Shown piece by piece: positions 1 to 7,281 of a stretch of DNA of 14,736 nt. Each line of letters opens with the position of its first letter. Positions within the stretch are counted from its first letter, which is position 1. The DNA lies in the NCBI GenBank assembly GCA_041859375.1, contig JBHEKP010000196.1:1-14736 (forward strand), read 5' to 3'. Source of the DNA: JBHEKP01 sp041859375 (GTDB lineage: Bacteria > Hydrogenedentota > Hydrogenedentia > Hydrogenedentales > CAITNO01). Made by a program: the position numbers and the translations under genes. The notes under the pieces are model-generated. The model searched no databases and was not told where the DNA came from. It worked only from the letters and a program-made list of their open reading frames with translations.

Positions 1-42
1 GACGGCTGGGCGGAGGGGGATGAAACCCGCCCGTGAAACCTG

Positions 43-73
43 TTGACATTTGGGGTGGTCATATGGTTACTTA
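43..73 (+). promoter_or_regulatory. Possible promoter of the small lipoprotein gene
   Basis: A perfect -35 hexamer TTGACA lies at 43-48. The best -10 candidates (TTACTT at 67-72 or TACTTA at 68-73, spacing 18-19) match the consensus poorly, so only the -35 half is convincing. The leader to the ATG at 158 would be about 80 nt. Bases 1-36 are open in frame 1 and end in TGA (last residues DETRP), so they may be the tail of an upstream gene, but 11 codons are too few to judge. Confidence 0.3.
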
Positions 74-157
74 ATGGGCTGTTTTCGAGGCCGTGTCTTG
101 TCATGACGCGGAGGGTTTCGGCCTGTCAGGGTTTCAACACAACAAAGGAGTCTGGTA

Positions 158-583
158 ATGGTGAAGAGTCTGAAGTGGATGATGATGTGCGGTTTGGTGA
201 TGGCGCTGGTCGCGGGCTGCGCGGGCATGGGCAAGAAGTCCGACGAGGAGCTGATCGGCGAGACCATGGCCCAGTTCAAGGCGGCGCTTGAGGCGAAGAA
301 CATCGACCAGATCATGACCTGCGTCTCCGAGAAGTTTGACCACCCCGAGGTGGGCGGCAAGGAAGAGGCGAAGGAAATGCTCCAGATGGGTCTTGACTCC
401 GGTTACGCGGACGAGGGCGAAGTCAGCCTCGAGAACATGCAAATCACCATGAACGACGACGGCACCGCGTCGGTGTACCCCGTCGAGGCCTCCAGCGTCC
501 AGGGCTCCATCAGCGTTGAAGTCGTCCTGGTCAAGGAAGGCGACAAGTGGCTGGTTTCCACGATCAACCCCGACGGAATGTGA
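158..583 (+). CDS. Small lipoprotein with NTF2/SnoaL-like domain (hypothetical)
   Basis: A 141-residue exported lipoprotein. Residues 1-20 are a signal peptide with a hydrophobic core and a lipobox ending LVAGC, so Cys21 would be lipidated. The +2 residue is Ala, which by the E. coli rule allows outer-membrane sorting. The rest, roughly 28-138, starts with a helix (EELIGETMAQFKAALEAKN), continues with an IMTCVSEKF segment and ends in beta strands including VEVVLVKEGDKWLVSTIN. This order and the closing KWLV strand are typical of SnoaL/DUF4440-type NTF2-fold proteins. The fold is inferred from pattern and not proven. The start is fixed by AAAGGAG at 144-150, 7 nt before the ATG. It is a single-gene unit closed by the terminator at 611-642. 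Catalytic residues are not evident, so a ligand-binding or scaffold role is as likely as an enzyme. Confidence 0.85.
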   Translation: MVKSLKWMMMCGLVMALVAGCAGMGKKSDEELIGETMAQFKAALEAKNIDQIMTCVSEKFDHPEVGGKEEAKEMLQMGLDSGYADEGEVSLENMQITMNDDGTASVYPVEASSVQGSISVEVVLVKEGDKWLVSTINPDGM

Positions 584-610
584 GCCGTCTGAAAAGTTAA
601 CGGCATTCCG

Positions 611-642
611 GCCCCGCCCCGCAACGGGCGGGGCTTTTTTTT
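611..642 (+). terminator. Rho-independent terminator after the lipoprotein gene
   Basis: A perfect 9-bp stem, GCCCCGCCC at 611-619 paired with GGGCGGGGC at 626-634, has a 6-nt loop and is followed directly by eight T residues (635-642). It lies 27 nt after the lipoprotein stop and isolates that gene from rlmB. Confidence 0.93.
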
Positions 643-702
643 GTTCCCGCCCCCCCGCGCGGTGCAAAATGTTGCCCGATCCGCAACCTCCGGGAAACAC
701 AC

Positions 703-1449
703 ATGGAACATGATTTGGTGATGGGGCGCATCCCCGCGGTGGAATGCCTGCGCGCGGGAAAACGGCGCGCCGTGAAACTGCACCTTCTCGCCTCGGCCAG
801 GGGGCTTGAGGAGCTGCGCGCCCTCGCGGCGGGTATACCCGTCAGGGAGACGGACCGGTTTGACCTGGACCGCATCGCGCGGGGCGGGGTGCACCAGGGG
901 GTGATTCTCGAGGCGGAGCCCCTGCCCCTGCTCGATTTGGGGGAGTGGCTGGACCGGGGAACCGCGCCCGACGCCTTTGCGGTCATGCTGGACAGCATCG
1001 AGGACCCCCACAATTTCGGGGCGATTGTCCGCTCCGCCGCGGCGCTGGGCGCGTCCGCCGTCATCTTTGCCAAGGACCGCTCCGCGCCGGTCTCCCCGGC
1101 GGCGGTCAAGGCGGCGGCGGGCGGCATGGAGCACATTGACCTCATCCAGGCCACCAACCTGAGCCGGGCCGTGAACCGCCTGAAGGAGGCGGGCTTCTGG
1201 GCGGCGGCCCTCGACGCGGACGCGCCCAAAACACTTTGGGACACGGATCTCACCGGGCGCATCGTGCTCGTGGTGGGCAACGAGGGCGGGGGCATCCGCA
1301 GGCTGGTGCGGGAGCAGTGCGACCTCTTCATGTCCATCCCGATGACGGGCGCCATCACCAGCCTGAACGCCTCCGTGAGCGCCGCCATCGCCCTCGCCGA
1401 ATGCAGGCGGCGGCGGCCGAAACCGGACACAACCACCCCAGGAGACTGA
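703..1449 (+). CDS. rlmB: 23S rRNA (guanosine-2'-O-)-methyltransferase RlmB (SpoU/TrmH family)
   Basis: A 248-residue SPOUT-class rRNA methyltransferase. The family uses S-adenosylmethionine to methylate the 2'-O of a guanosine in 23S rRNA domain V (G2251 in E. coli). Residues 5-70 form the short SpoU substrate-binding domain (GRIPAVECLRAG near the start, then HQGVILEAEP). The trefoil-knot catalytic domain holds motif 1 DPHNFGAIVRSA at 101-112 (Asn104, Arg110), motif 2 VVGNEGGGIRRLV at 190-202 (Glu194) and motif 3 IPMTGAITSLNASVSAAIAL at 212-231 (Asn222), so all three motifs are intact. Length fits RlmB. TrmH-like tRNA methyltransferases share these motifs, so the exact target is inferred from overall similarity. 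The Shine-Dalgarno is weak (GGGA about 8 nt upstream). The stop is 3 nt before the next start and that gene's RBS lies inside this gene, so the two are co-transcribed. Confidence 0.93.
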   Translation: MEHDLVMGRIPAVECLRAGKRRAVKLHLLASARGLEELRALAAGIPVRETDRFDLDRIARGGVHQGVILEAEPLPLLDLGEWLDRGTAPDAFAVMLDSIEDPHNFGAIVRSAAALGASAVIFAKDRSAPVSPAAVKAAAGGMEHIDLIQATNLSRAVNRLKEAGFWAAALDADAPKTLWDTDLTGRIVLVVGNEGGGIRRLVREQCDLFMSIPMTGAITSLNASVSAAIALAECRRRRPKPDTTTPGD

Positions 1450-1452
1450 CCC

Positions 1453-2556
1453 ATGGAACCCATGAACATCGGCGTGATTGGCTGCGGCAACATTTCCAAC
1501 CTGTATTTCCAGGCGGGAAAACGCTTTGAGGCCATTGAAATCACCGCCTGCGCGGACATCCTGCCGGAGCGCGCCCGGGCAAAGGCGGCGGAGCACGGCA
1601 TCCCAAGGGCCTGCTCCGTGGACGAGCTGCTGGCCGACCCCGCCGTGGACATCGTGGTGAACATCACCGTGCCCAAGGCGCACACGGAGGTGGCGCGGCG
1701 CGCGCTGGAGGCGGGCAAGCACGTCTACAACGAGAAGCCCCTCACCCTGTCGCGGGAGGAGGGGAGGCAACTGCTGGCGCTGGCGCGGGAAAAGGGGCTG
1801 CGGCTGGGCTGCGCGCCCGACACGGTGCTCGGCGCGGGCATCCAGACCTGCCGCAAGCTGATTGACGACGGCTGGATCGGCGAGCCCGTCTCCGCCACGG
1901 CCTTCATGCAGTGCCACGGCCACGAGTCATGGCACCCCGACCCGGAGTTTTACTACGAGCACGGCGGCGGCCCCATGTTCGACATGGGCCCCTATTACCT
2001 CCACGCGCTCATCACCCTCATCGGCCCCGTGGCGGGCGTGGCGGGCCGCGCGCGCGCCACCTTCCCAGAGCGGGTCATCACCAGCGAGAAGAAGCGGGGC
2101 AAGCACGTGCCCGTGGACGTGCCCACCCATGTGGCGGGCGTCATGGACTTCGCCAACGGGGCAATCGGCACAATGGTCACCAGCTTCGACGTGTGGCGGG
2201 GAGGCTGCCCCTGCGTCGAAATCCACGGCACCCGCGGCTCCCTCAGCGTGCCCGATCCCAACACCTTCGGCGGGCCGGTGCGCGTGTTCCTTCCCGGATA
2301 CGAGGACTGGAAGGACGTGCCGCTGACCCACATCTACGCCGGGCAGTCGCGCGGCCTCGGCGTGGCCGACATGGCCGCGGCCATCCGCGGGGGGCGGCCC
2401 CACCGCGCCAACGACGGGGTTGCTTACCACGCCCTCGACATCATGCACGCCTTCCACGACGCGTCGGACACCGGCGCGCGCGCGGCCCTCCAAAGCACCT
2501 GCGAACGCCCCGCGCCCATGCCCCACGAAAACCAGCGCGACGGCGTGGTGGTGTGA
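1453..2556 (+). CDS. Gfo/Idh/MocA family NAD(P)-dependent oxidoreductase
   Basis: A 367-residue cytoplasmic oxidoreductase. The family oxidises or reduces hydroxyls of sugars, inositols or related polyols with a tightly bound NAD(P). Seen: an N-terminal Rossmann fold with the nucleotide loop VIGCGNIS at 8-15, the Asp of ACAD at 32-35 at the end of beta-2 (suggesting NAD preference), the catalytic-lysine motif EKP at 94-96, and the C-terminal beta-sheet domain with GGGPMFDMGPYYLHAL at 171-186, where Asp177 and His184 fill the usual active-site positions. Length is normal. AGGAG at 1440-1444, 8 nt before the ATG, supports this start; a second ATG three codons in is possible. It is co-transcribed with rlmB (3-nt gap) without an obvious functional link. 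The substrate cannot be read from sequence, since paralogues abound in PVC/Hydrogenedentota-like genomes. Confidence 0.93.
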   Translation: MEPMNIGVIGCGNISNLYFQAGKRFEAIEITACADILPERARAKAAEHGIPRACSVDELLADPAVDIVVNITVPKAHTEVARRALEAGKHVYNEKPLTLSREEGRQLLALAREKGLRLGCAPDTVLGAGIQTCRKLIDDGWIGEPVSATAFMQCHGHESWHPDPEFYYEHGGGPMFDMGPYYLHALITLIGPVAGVAGRARATFPERVITSEKKRGKHVPVDVPTHVAGVMDFANGAIGTMVTSFDVWRGGCPCVEIHGTRGSLSVPDPNTFGGPVRVFLPGYEDWKDVPLTHIYAGQSRGLGVADMAAAIRGGRPHRANDGVAYHALDIMHAFHDASDTGARAALQSTCERPAPMPHENQRDGVVV

Positions 2557-2647
2557 CATTCATTCCGCCGTGTGGAAGATGGGCAAGCGCCGAATGTAGA
2601 CTGTTGTTATGGATCAAGGTGAGAAGGTAAAGACACGGGAGGAGTCC

Positions 2648-5098
2648 ATGTGGTCCCATGACACAGGGTGCATGGCTGATCGTCCCCAAGCCGCACTGTT
2701 TGCCTATGAAATGGGTCGGATTGGCATGTGGCTGCCAAAAATGACCTTCCTGTGCTGGATAATCGGGCTGGCCATTTACCGGATCAATGACACATGGCAA
2801 AACGGTATCGTCGCACAATCGATTGTTAATCAGGACAGCTTCTTTTTTGCCACGCAAATCCTCCCCCCCATGGCCATGCTTGTTTCTGCCTTTCTCTGGG
2901 AACCCCACACAACATGGAAAGGGTGGTTTCGCGGCAAAACGAGCCGGGCGGAATGGATCGTCGGCATCCCTGCCACCGTTCAGCAACGGGCGCAGGCGCT
3001 CAGATCAGTAGCCGCGGCAAATATGGGCGTCACCCTGGTCTGTGTCACGGTGGTGCAGGTTGGCGTCCTCCTTTTTGCGGACAATGCGATCGCAGCCAAA
3101 CTACTGGGAGACGCATGGATCAATGGCGAGGCCAGCCTGCGCGAAGTGTTCACCATATGTCTCGGCCCGATGCTGTTGACCGGACTTCTCTCCTGGATCG
3201 CCATGACCTTTTCCGGAGGATCCATATTCCTGTCCGGCATCATTGCGCTTGAACTGCACTTGGTCCTGAACGCCGGGAAAGCACCGGGGTTCTGGGACGG
3301 ATACGCGCTGAATTTCACCGTCTCATGCGCATGGTTCCTCCTGTTGCTCCCAACCCTGCTTGTGGTGTCCATGACGATTATGCTGGCGCGGAGGCGCGTA
3401 ATCTCATCTTGCTCCGTATTGGCCAGCACTGGAGTGGGGCTCTTTATTGCGGGAGTGATATTTCCCTGGACGCTGTCATATAGCCCCGCCTGGGACGCCT
3501 CATGGATAAGCAGGGGCGGCTTGGCAATTTTCTGCCTATGCCTTTCCGCATGGGCAGCATTCAGCTGGGCGCCCGCCATGTTTCGCATGCAGCCAACCGG
3601 GGGGGCGGTTCACCCGCGGGAAGCACCCGCCGCCCCCCAGCAATGCCACGCCAACGGCAGACGGGGCCGCCCAATGCTTGTTGTTACGGCAATAATAATG
3701 ATGCTGTTTTTCGCCTGGTTGCGCTGGCCCGAAGAGCCGAAAATACGGCAAACATTGAGAGCAGAGCAGCTACCCTATAATTCCGTCACACTGAACAAAT
3801 GGTATGCACAAATTGAACCGGAGGAAAACCTGGCGCTGAAATACCTTTCGGCAAATGAGGAAGAAAGCAGGCTCACCGCCGAATGGCAAGAGGTTTTGGA
3901 AGAACGTTCCGCCACACCGGACGAACCTTCGGCCAAGGACTTGGAAAACAGGGTGCTTGAAATTAACGGGCAGCCAACCGGACGCACCGGAGAAATATCC
4001 CCGGAAGAGTGGGCGGCCACCATGGAATACTGGCGTATGGTTGGCGCGCCCGTGGCGGTCCTGCTCCATGATGCGGCCGCATCAAACCTTGCAAAATCAC
4101 GCTATCCGGTCGATTACACACTTGGTTACCAGGCGGAACATAAGCATCTGGCCAAACTTCGCAGCCTCGCCCGCATTCTTGCCATTGAGTCACTTGCGGC
4201 ATTGTCAGAAGACCGCCAAGAAGACGCGCTGGCCGCCCTGTTCGCCATTCTCCCCGTTGCCAACTCACTACAGGAAGAACCGTCATTACTGGCCCATCTG
4301 GTCAGGATGTCAATGCTTGGAAAATTGACGCAAAATGTGGAGGTTCTCCTAAATCGTGCAGAATTTGACGGGGAACTTCTCGCCCTCGCAATGAATTTCT
4401 TTGATGATTTTCCGTCCACACCCGTTGTGGAATCTTTTTCGTCACGCGCGCTCGCCGGAGAACTTGCCCTGGCGCTGGACTATGCGGGCGCGTATCAACA
4501 TCAGCTTCCCAACCCTGGTGCCATCACATCGTCATATGCCGTTCTGCTTGGAAGCACGGCGTTTCCCCTGCTTAATCTATATGGCGCTGACACTCTGGAG
4601 CGGGTTGTTTCCGCCAATTCCATCAGGCGCATGAAGAGCGCTGTGTTTGATGCTGTCCGCACGAACATCCTATCCAAGCCTGACACTTTGATCTTGTGGC
4701 GCGAGGATTCCTGTCTTGGACGCCGTACCCTGATGCCGCGCATCTTGCTGCCCGCATTCCTGCGGGCGGTTGAGCCTGAATTGCGCACCAGGACCCAGTT
4801 TGCCCTGGCGCGCACGGCGCTTGCCGTGGAGCGGTATCGTCTGGAGAATGGAAAGCTTCCAGACACCCTGGAGATGCTTGTACCCGCATATCTTGACCGC
4901 ATTCCGACTGATCCCTGGAACAATGGTAATCCTGTTTCCTATCGGATTCGGGAAAACGGTGAATTCGTGGTCTATAGTATCGGCGGCAATAGAACCGATG
5001 AGAAGGGGGAGGAAATTCCCGAGTGGTGGTTAAAGGGAGACATCACCTTTACCGTGGCGCCCATTGGACTGCGGGACCGAATTGGAGTTGGAAAATAA
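2648..5098 (+). CDS. Large polytopic membrane protein with C-terminal GspG-like module
   Basis: About 816 residues, not a family I can name. Residues 1-360 carry about eight hydrophobic helices (near 29-46, 65-84, 125-145, 167-207, 222-246, 253-275, 291-309, 343-359), resembling an ABC-2-like permease region. A hydrophilic, helix-rich region follows (360-710). The last ~106 residues match the C-terminal part of type II secretion pseudopilins: FALARTALAVERYRLENGKL, LPDTLEMLVPAYLDRIPTDPW, then VVYSIGGN and DEKGEE, which is the usual calcium-site area. The N-terminal methylated helix of true pilins is absent, so the module is a fused domain and not a pilin. GGGAGGAG at 2637-2644 fits the ATG at 2648 well. 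An in-frame ATG at 2609 has no ribosome site and would add 13 residues. G+C content looks lower than in both neighbours, hinting at different ancestry. Role unknown; sensing or secretion at the membrane is a guess. Confidence 0.8.
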   Translation: MWSHDTGCMADRPQAALFAYEMGRIGMWLPKMTFLCWIIGLAIYRINDTWQNGIVAQSIVNQDSFFFATQILPPMAMLVSAFLWEPHTTWKGWFRGKTSRAEWIVGIPATVQQRAQALRSVAAANMGVTLVCVTVVQVGVLLFADNAIAAKLLGDAWINGEASLREVFTICLGPMLLTGLLSWIAMTFSGGSIFLSGIIALELHLVLNAGKAPGFWDGYALNFTVSCAWFLLLLPTLLVVSMTIMLARRRVISSCSVLASTGVGLFIAGVIFPWTLSYSPAWDASWISRGGLAIFCLCLSAWAAFSWAPAMFRMQPTGGAVHPREAPAAPQQCHANGRRGRPMLVVTAIIMMLFFAWLRWPEEPKIRQTLRAEQLPYNSVTLNKWYAQIEPEENLALKYLSANEEESRLTAEWQEVLEERSATPDEPSAKDLENRVLEINGQPTGRTGEISPEEWAATMEYWRMVGAPVAVLLHDAAASNLAKSRYPVDYTLGYQAEHKHLAKLRSLARILAIESLAALSEDRQEDALAALFAILPVANSLQEEPSLLAHLVRMSMLGKLTQNVEVLLNRAEFDGELLALAMNFFDDFPSTPVVESFSSRALAGELALALDYAGAYQHQLPNPGAITSSYAVLLGSTAFPLLNLYGADTLERVVSANSIRRMKSAVFDAVRTNILSKPDTLILWREDSCLGRRTLMPRILLPAFLRAVEPELRTRTQFALARTALAVERYRLENGKLPDTLEMLVPAYLDRIPTDPWNNGNPVSYRIRENGEFVVYSIGGNRTDEKGEEIPEWWLKGDITFTVAPIGLRDRIGVGK

Positions 5099-5128
5099 GT
5101 TACGGCCTGAGCCTCTCCTCTTGATAGC

Positions 5129-5171
5129 AAAAAAAACGGCGCGGGGCGTCCTTGAAACGCCCCGCGCCGTT
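5129..5171 (-). terminator. Strong intrinsic terminator of the acyl-CoA dehydrogenase gene, shared by convergent genes
   Basis: A perfect 15-bp stem pairs 5135-5149 with 5157-5171 around a 7-nt loop. On the minus strand it is followed by eight T residues (A-tract at 5129-5136 on the plus strand), so it is best oriented to end the gene stopping at 5212. On the plus strand only TTGTTT follows, so it would stop the 816-residue gene less well. It sits between two convergent stop codons. Confidence 0.92.
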
Positions 5172-5211
5172 GTTTCACGGGGGGATTACGCCGCGCTGGC
5201 GGCGCGCCGGG

Positions 5212-7161
5212 CTACTTCTTGGGCTTGTCCGGGGGGGCGACAAACCTGCCGGCGGGATGGGCGTAGTCGTTCTTTTCCCAGTCCTGGTACTTGGGCGGGA
5301 TGGGGTTCATGCCGCCGTTTGCGAGCCAGCCGAGCTTGCCGTCCATGAGCAGGGCCGCGACCTTCTTGTAGCTGCGGTTGTGGTTGCTCTTGACCGCCTT
5401 GAAGTTGGCCTCGATGCGCTTGCGCGCCTCGCGGCAGAAGAGGTCGGCGAGATCCTGCGCCGTCTGGTCGTTGGGGTTCTCGCAGAGCAGGTGATCCGCA
5501 TAGGAGAGGGTCGCCGCCATCACGAAGAGGTCCGTGCCGATGTCCACGAAGTTGCCGAGGATTATCTGCTCGTACTCCATCTTGGGGCCGAACTTGGCCA
5601 TGGTCATGAAGAGGTTGCGCGCGAGGCGCTTGCAGGTCTTCGCGGCGTAGGCGAGGTGGGCGCGGTTGGCGCCGTTCAGCTTGCGCGCGGAGAGGCTGCC
5701 GCCGCCGCCGGGCAGGAACACCTTGGGCAGCCAGGTCATGTAGAAGCCGGCGGCCTTCATGATGAGGGAGAGCTTGCCCTCCTTCTGGCCGGGCTTGGGC
5801 ATCATGATGGGCATCACGAGCTTGAAGTGGGTGTCGAGCGCCTCGCGGGCCATGATGAGGTGCATGACCTCGGAGGAGCCCTCGAAGATGCGGCCGATGC
5901 GCATGTCGCGGAGGGTCATCTCCAGGCCGCAGGGCCGGTCGCCGCGCTGGTAGAGCGAAAGGGCGGTCTCATAGCCGCGGCCGCCGCGCACCTGCACGTA
6001 GCTGTCGAGAATGTTCCAGAGGGTCTCGGAGCAGTAGTACTTCGCCGCGGCCGCCTCAAGGCGGATGTCGGCGTTCTTCTTGTCCGCGAAGGCGCAGGTC
6101 AGATAGACCATGCTCTTCATGGAGAAGAGGCCGGCGGCGTAGTTGGCGATCTTCTTGGAGATGGACTGGTGCTTGCCCACCGGCTGGCCCCACTGCACGC
6201 GGCTGGTGGTCCACCATTCGCAGTCGTTGATGTAGGCCATGCCCGCGCCGAGCCCGGCGGCGGGAAGGCCGAGGCGGCCGACATTGAGCGTGGACAGGGC
6301 GATCTTGAGGCCCATGCCCGGCTTGCCGATCATGTTCTCCACCGGCACCTTGACGTTGGTGAAGGTGAGGGCGCCGTTGGCGATGCCGCGCAGGCCCATG
6401 AAGCGGCAGCGGCGCACCCGCTCCACGCCCGGCCAGTTCGTCTCGACGACGAAGGCGGTGATCTGCGGAATCTTCTTGCCGTTGGCCAGCACCTTGTCCG
6501 GCGTCTTGGCGAGCACCACGATGAGCGTGGTCTTCTCGTCCAGGCCGTTGGTGCACCACAGCTTGTCGCCGTTGAGGATGTAATGGGTGCCGTCCTCGCT
6601 GGGCGTGGCGGTGGAGACCATGCGCGCCGGATCGGAGCCGACGTCGGGCTCGGTCAGGGCGAATGCGGAAATCTCGCCGGCGGCCAGGCGGGGCAGGAAT
6701 TTCTTTTTCTGCTCCTCGGTGCCGAATTCCTTGAGGGGCTGGGGCACGCCGATGCTCTGGTGCGCGGAGAGGTAGGTGACCGTGTTCGAGCAGTAGCTGC
6801 CCACAAGGCCGAGCACACGCGCGTAGTTGGTGACCGACAGGCCGAGTCCGCCGTACTCCTTGGGGATCTTCATGCCGAAGATGCCGATGGCGGCGAGCGC
6901 CTCAAGGGCCTCGCGGGGATACTCGCCCTCCTCGTCAATCTTGAAGGGATCAACGTGCTGCTCCAGGACGGCCCGGACCTTTTCGATGTACTCGTCGCCG
7001 ATTTTCTTGTCCTCGGGGTCCTGGGCGGGGAAGGGGCTGAGCAAATCCCACCGGAAATTGCCCTTGAACATTTCCGCGGTGAAGCTTACCGCGTCCCATT
7101 CCGCCTGGCGGGCGTCCTCCGCCATCTGCATTGCAACGTCTTTTTGCTTGTCGTCTGCCAT
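5212..7161 (-). CDS. Acyl-CoA dehydrogenase, VLCAD/ACAD9-like long form
   Basis: A 649-residue flavoenzyme that introduces the trans-2 double bond into acyl-CoA, the first step of fatty-acid beta-oxidation, passing electrons to ETF. Order: N-terminal helical domain (about 55-165), FAD-binding beta domain with FALTEPDVGSD at 167-177 and LNGDKLWCTNG at 196-206, then the C-terminal helical domain with GGRGYE at 393-398 and IFEGSSEVMHL at 425-435, where Glu427 occupies the catalytic-base position. About 200 further residues (450-649) follow. Ordinary ~380-residue bacterial enzymes lack such an extension, but long VLCAD/ACAD9-type enzymes have one for dimerisation and membrane association. GAGGG at 7170-7174, 8 nt upstream, supports the start. 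No ETF, thiolase or hydratase gene is adjacent, so chain-length specificity is inferred only from architecture. It ends at the terminator at 5129-5171. Confidence 0.95.
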   Translation of the reverse strand: MADDKQKDVAMQMAEDARQAEWDAVSFTAEMFKGNFRWDLLSPFPAQDPEDKKIGDEYIEKVRAVLEQHVDPFKIDEEGEYPREALEALAAIGIFGMKIPKEYGGLGLSVTNYARVLGLVGSYCSNTVTYLSAHQSIGVPQPLKEFGTEEQKKKFLPRLAAGEISAFALTEPDVGSDPARMVSTATPSEDGTHYILNGDKLWCTNGLDEKTTLIVVLAKTPDKVLANGKKIPQITAFVVETNWPGVERVRRCRFMGLRGIANGALTFTNVKVPVENMIGKPGMGLKIALSTLNVGRLGLPAAGLGAGMAYINDCEWWTTSRVQWGQPVGKHQSISKKIANYAAGLFSMKSMVYLTCAFADKKNADIRLEAAAAKYYCSETLWNILDSYVQVRGGRGYETALSLYQRGDRPCGLEMTLRDMRIGRIFEGSSEVMHLIMAREALDTHFKLVMPIMMPKPGQKEGKLSLIMKAAGFYMTWLPKVFLPGGGGSLSARKLNGANRAHLAYAAKTCKRLARNLFMTMAKFGPKMEYEQIILGNFVDIGTDLFVMAATLSYADHLLCENPNDQTAQDLADLFCREARKRIEANFKAVKSNHNRSYKKVAALLMDGKLGWLANGGMNPIPPKYQDWEKNDYAHPAGRFVAPPDKPKK

Positions 7162-7281
7162 GTTTCTGTCCCTCTTTCTGAATGTTGGCCCTTATATACC
7201 TACTGGAAGGTAAACACACCAGCAGGAACTTCTGTTCCACAACTCCTTCTCACACCACCCGGCACACGGTTGCCGGGGAAT

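Noticed and set aside
403..1923. A 506-codon open frame on the minus strand across the lipoprotein, rlmB and oxidoreductase genes
   Set aside because: It crosses three well-supported plus-strand genes and a terminator; codon-bias artefact.
7259..7276. 6-bp hairpin CCGGCA/TGCCGG after the metalloprotease stop, as a terminator
   Set aside because: Not followed by a T-tract on either strand.
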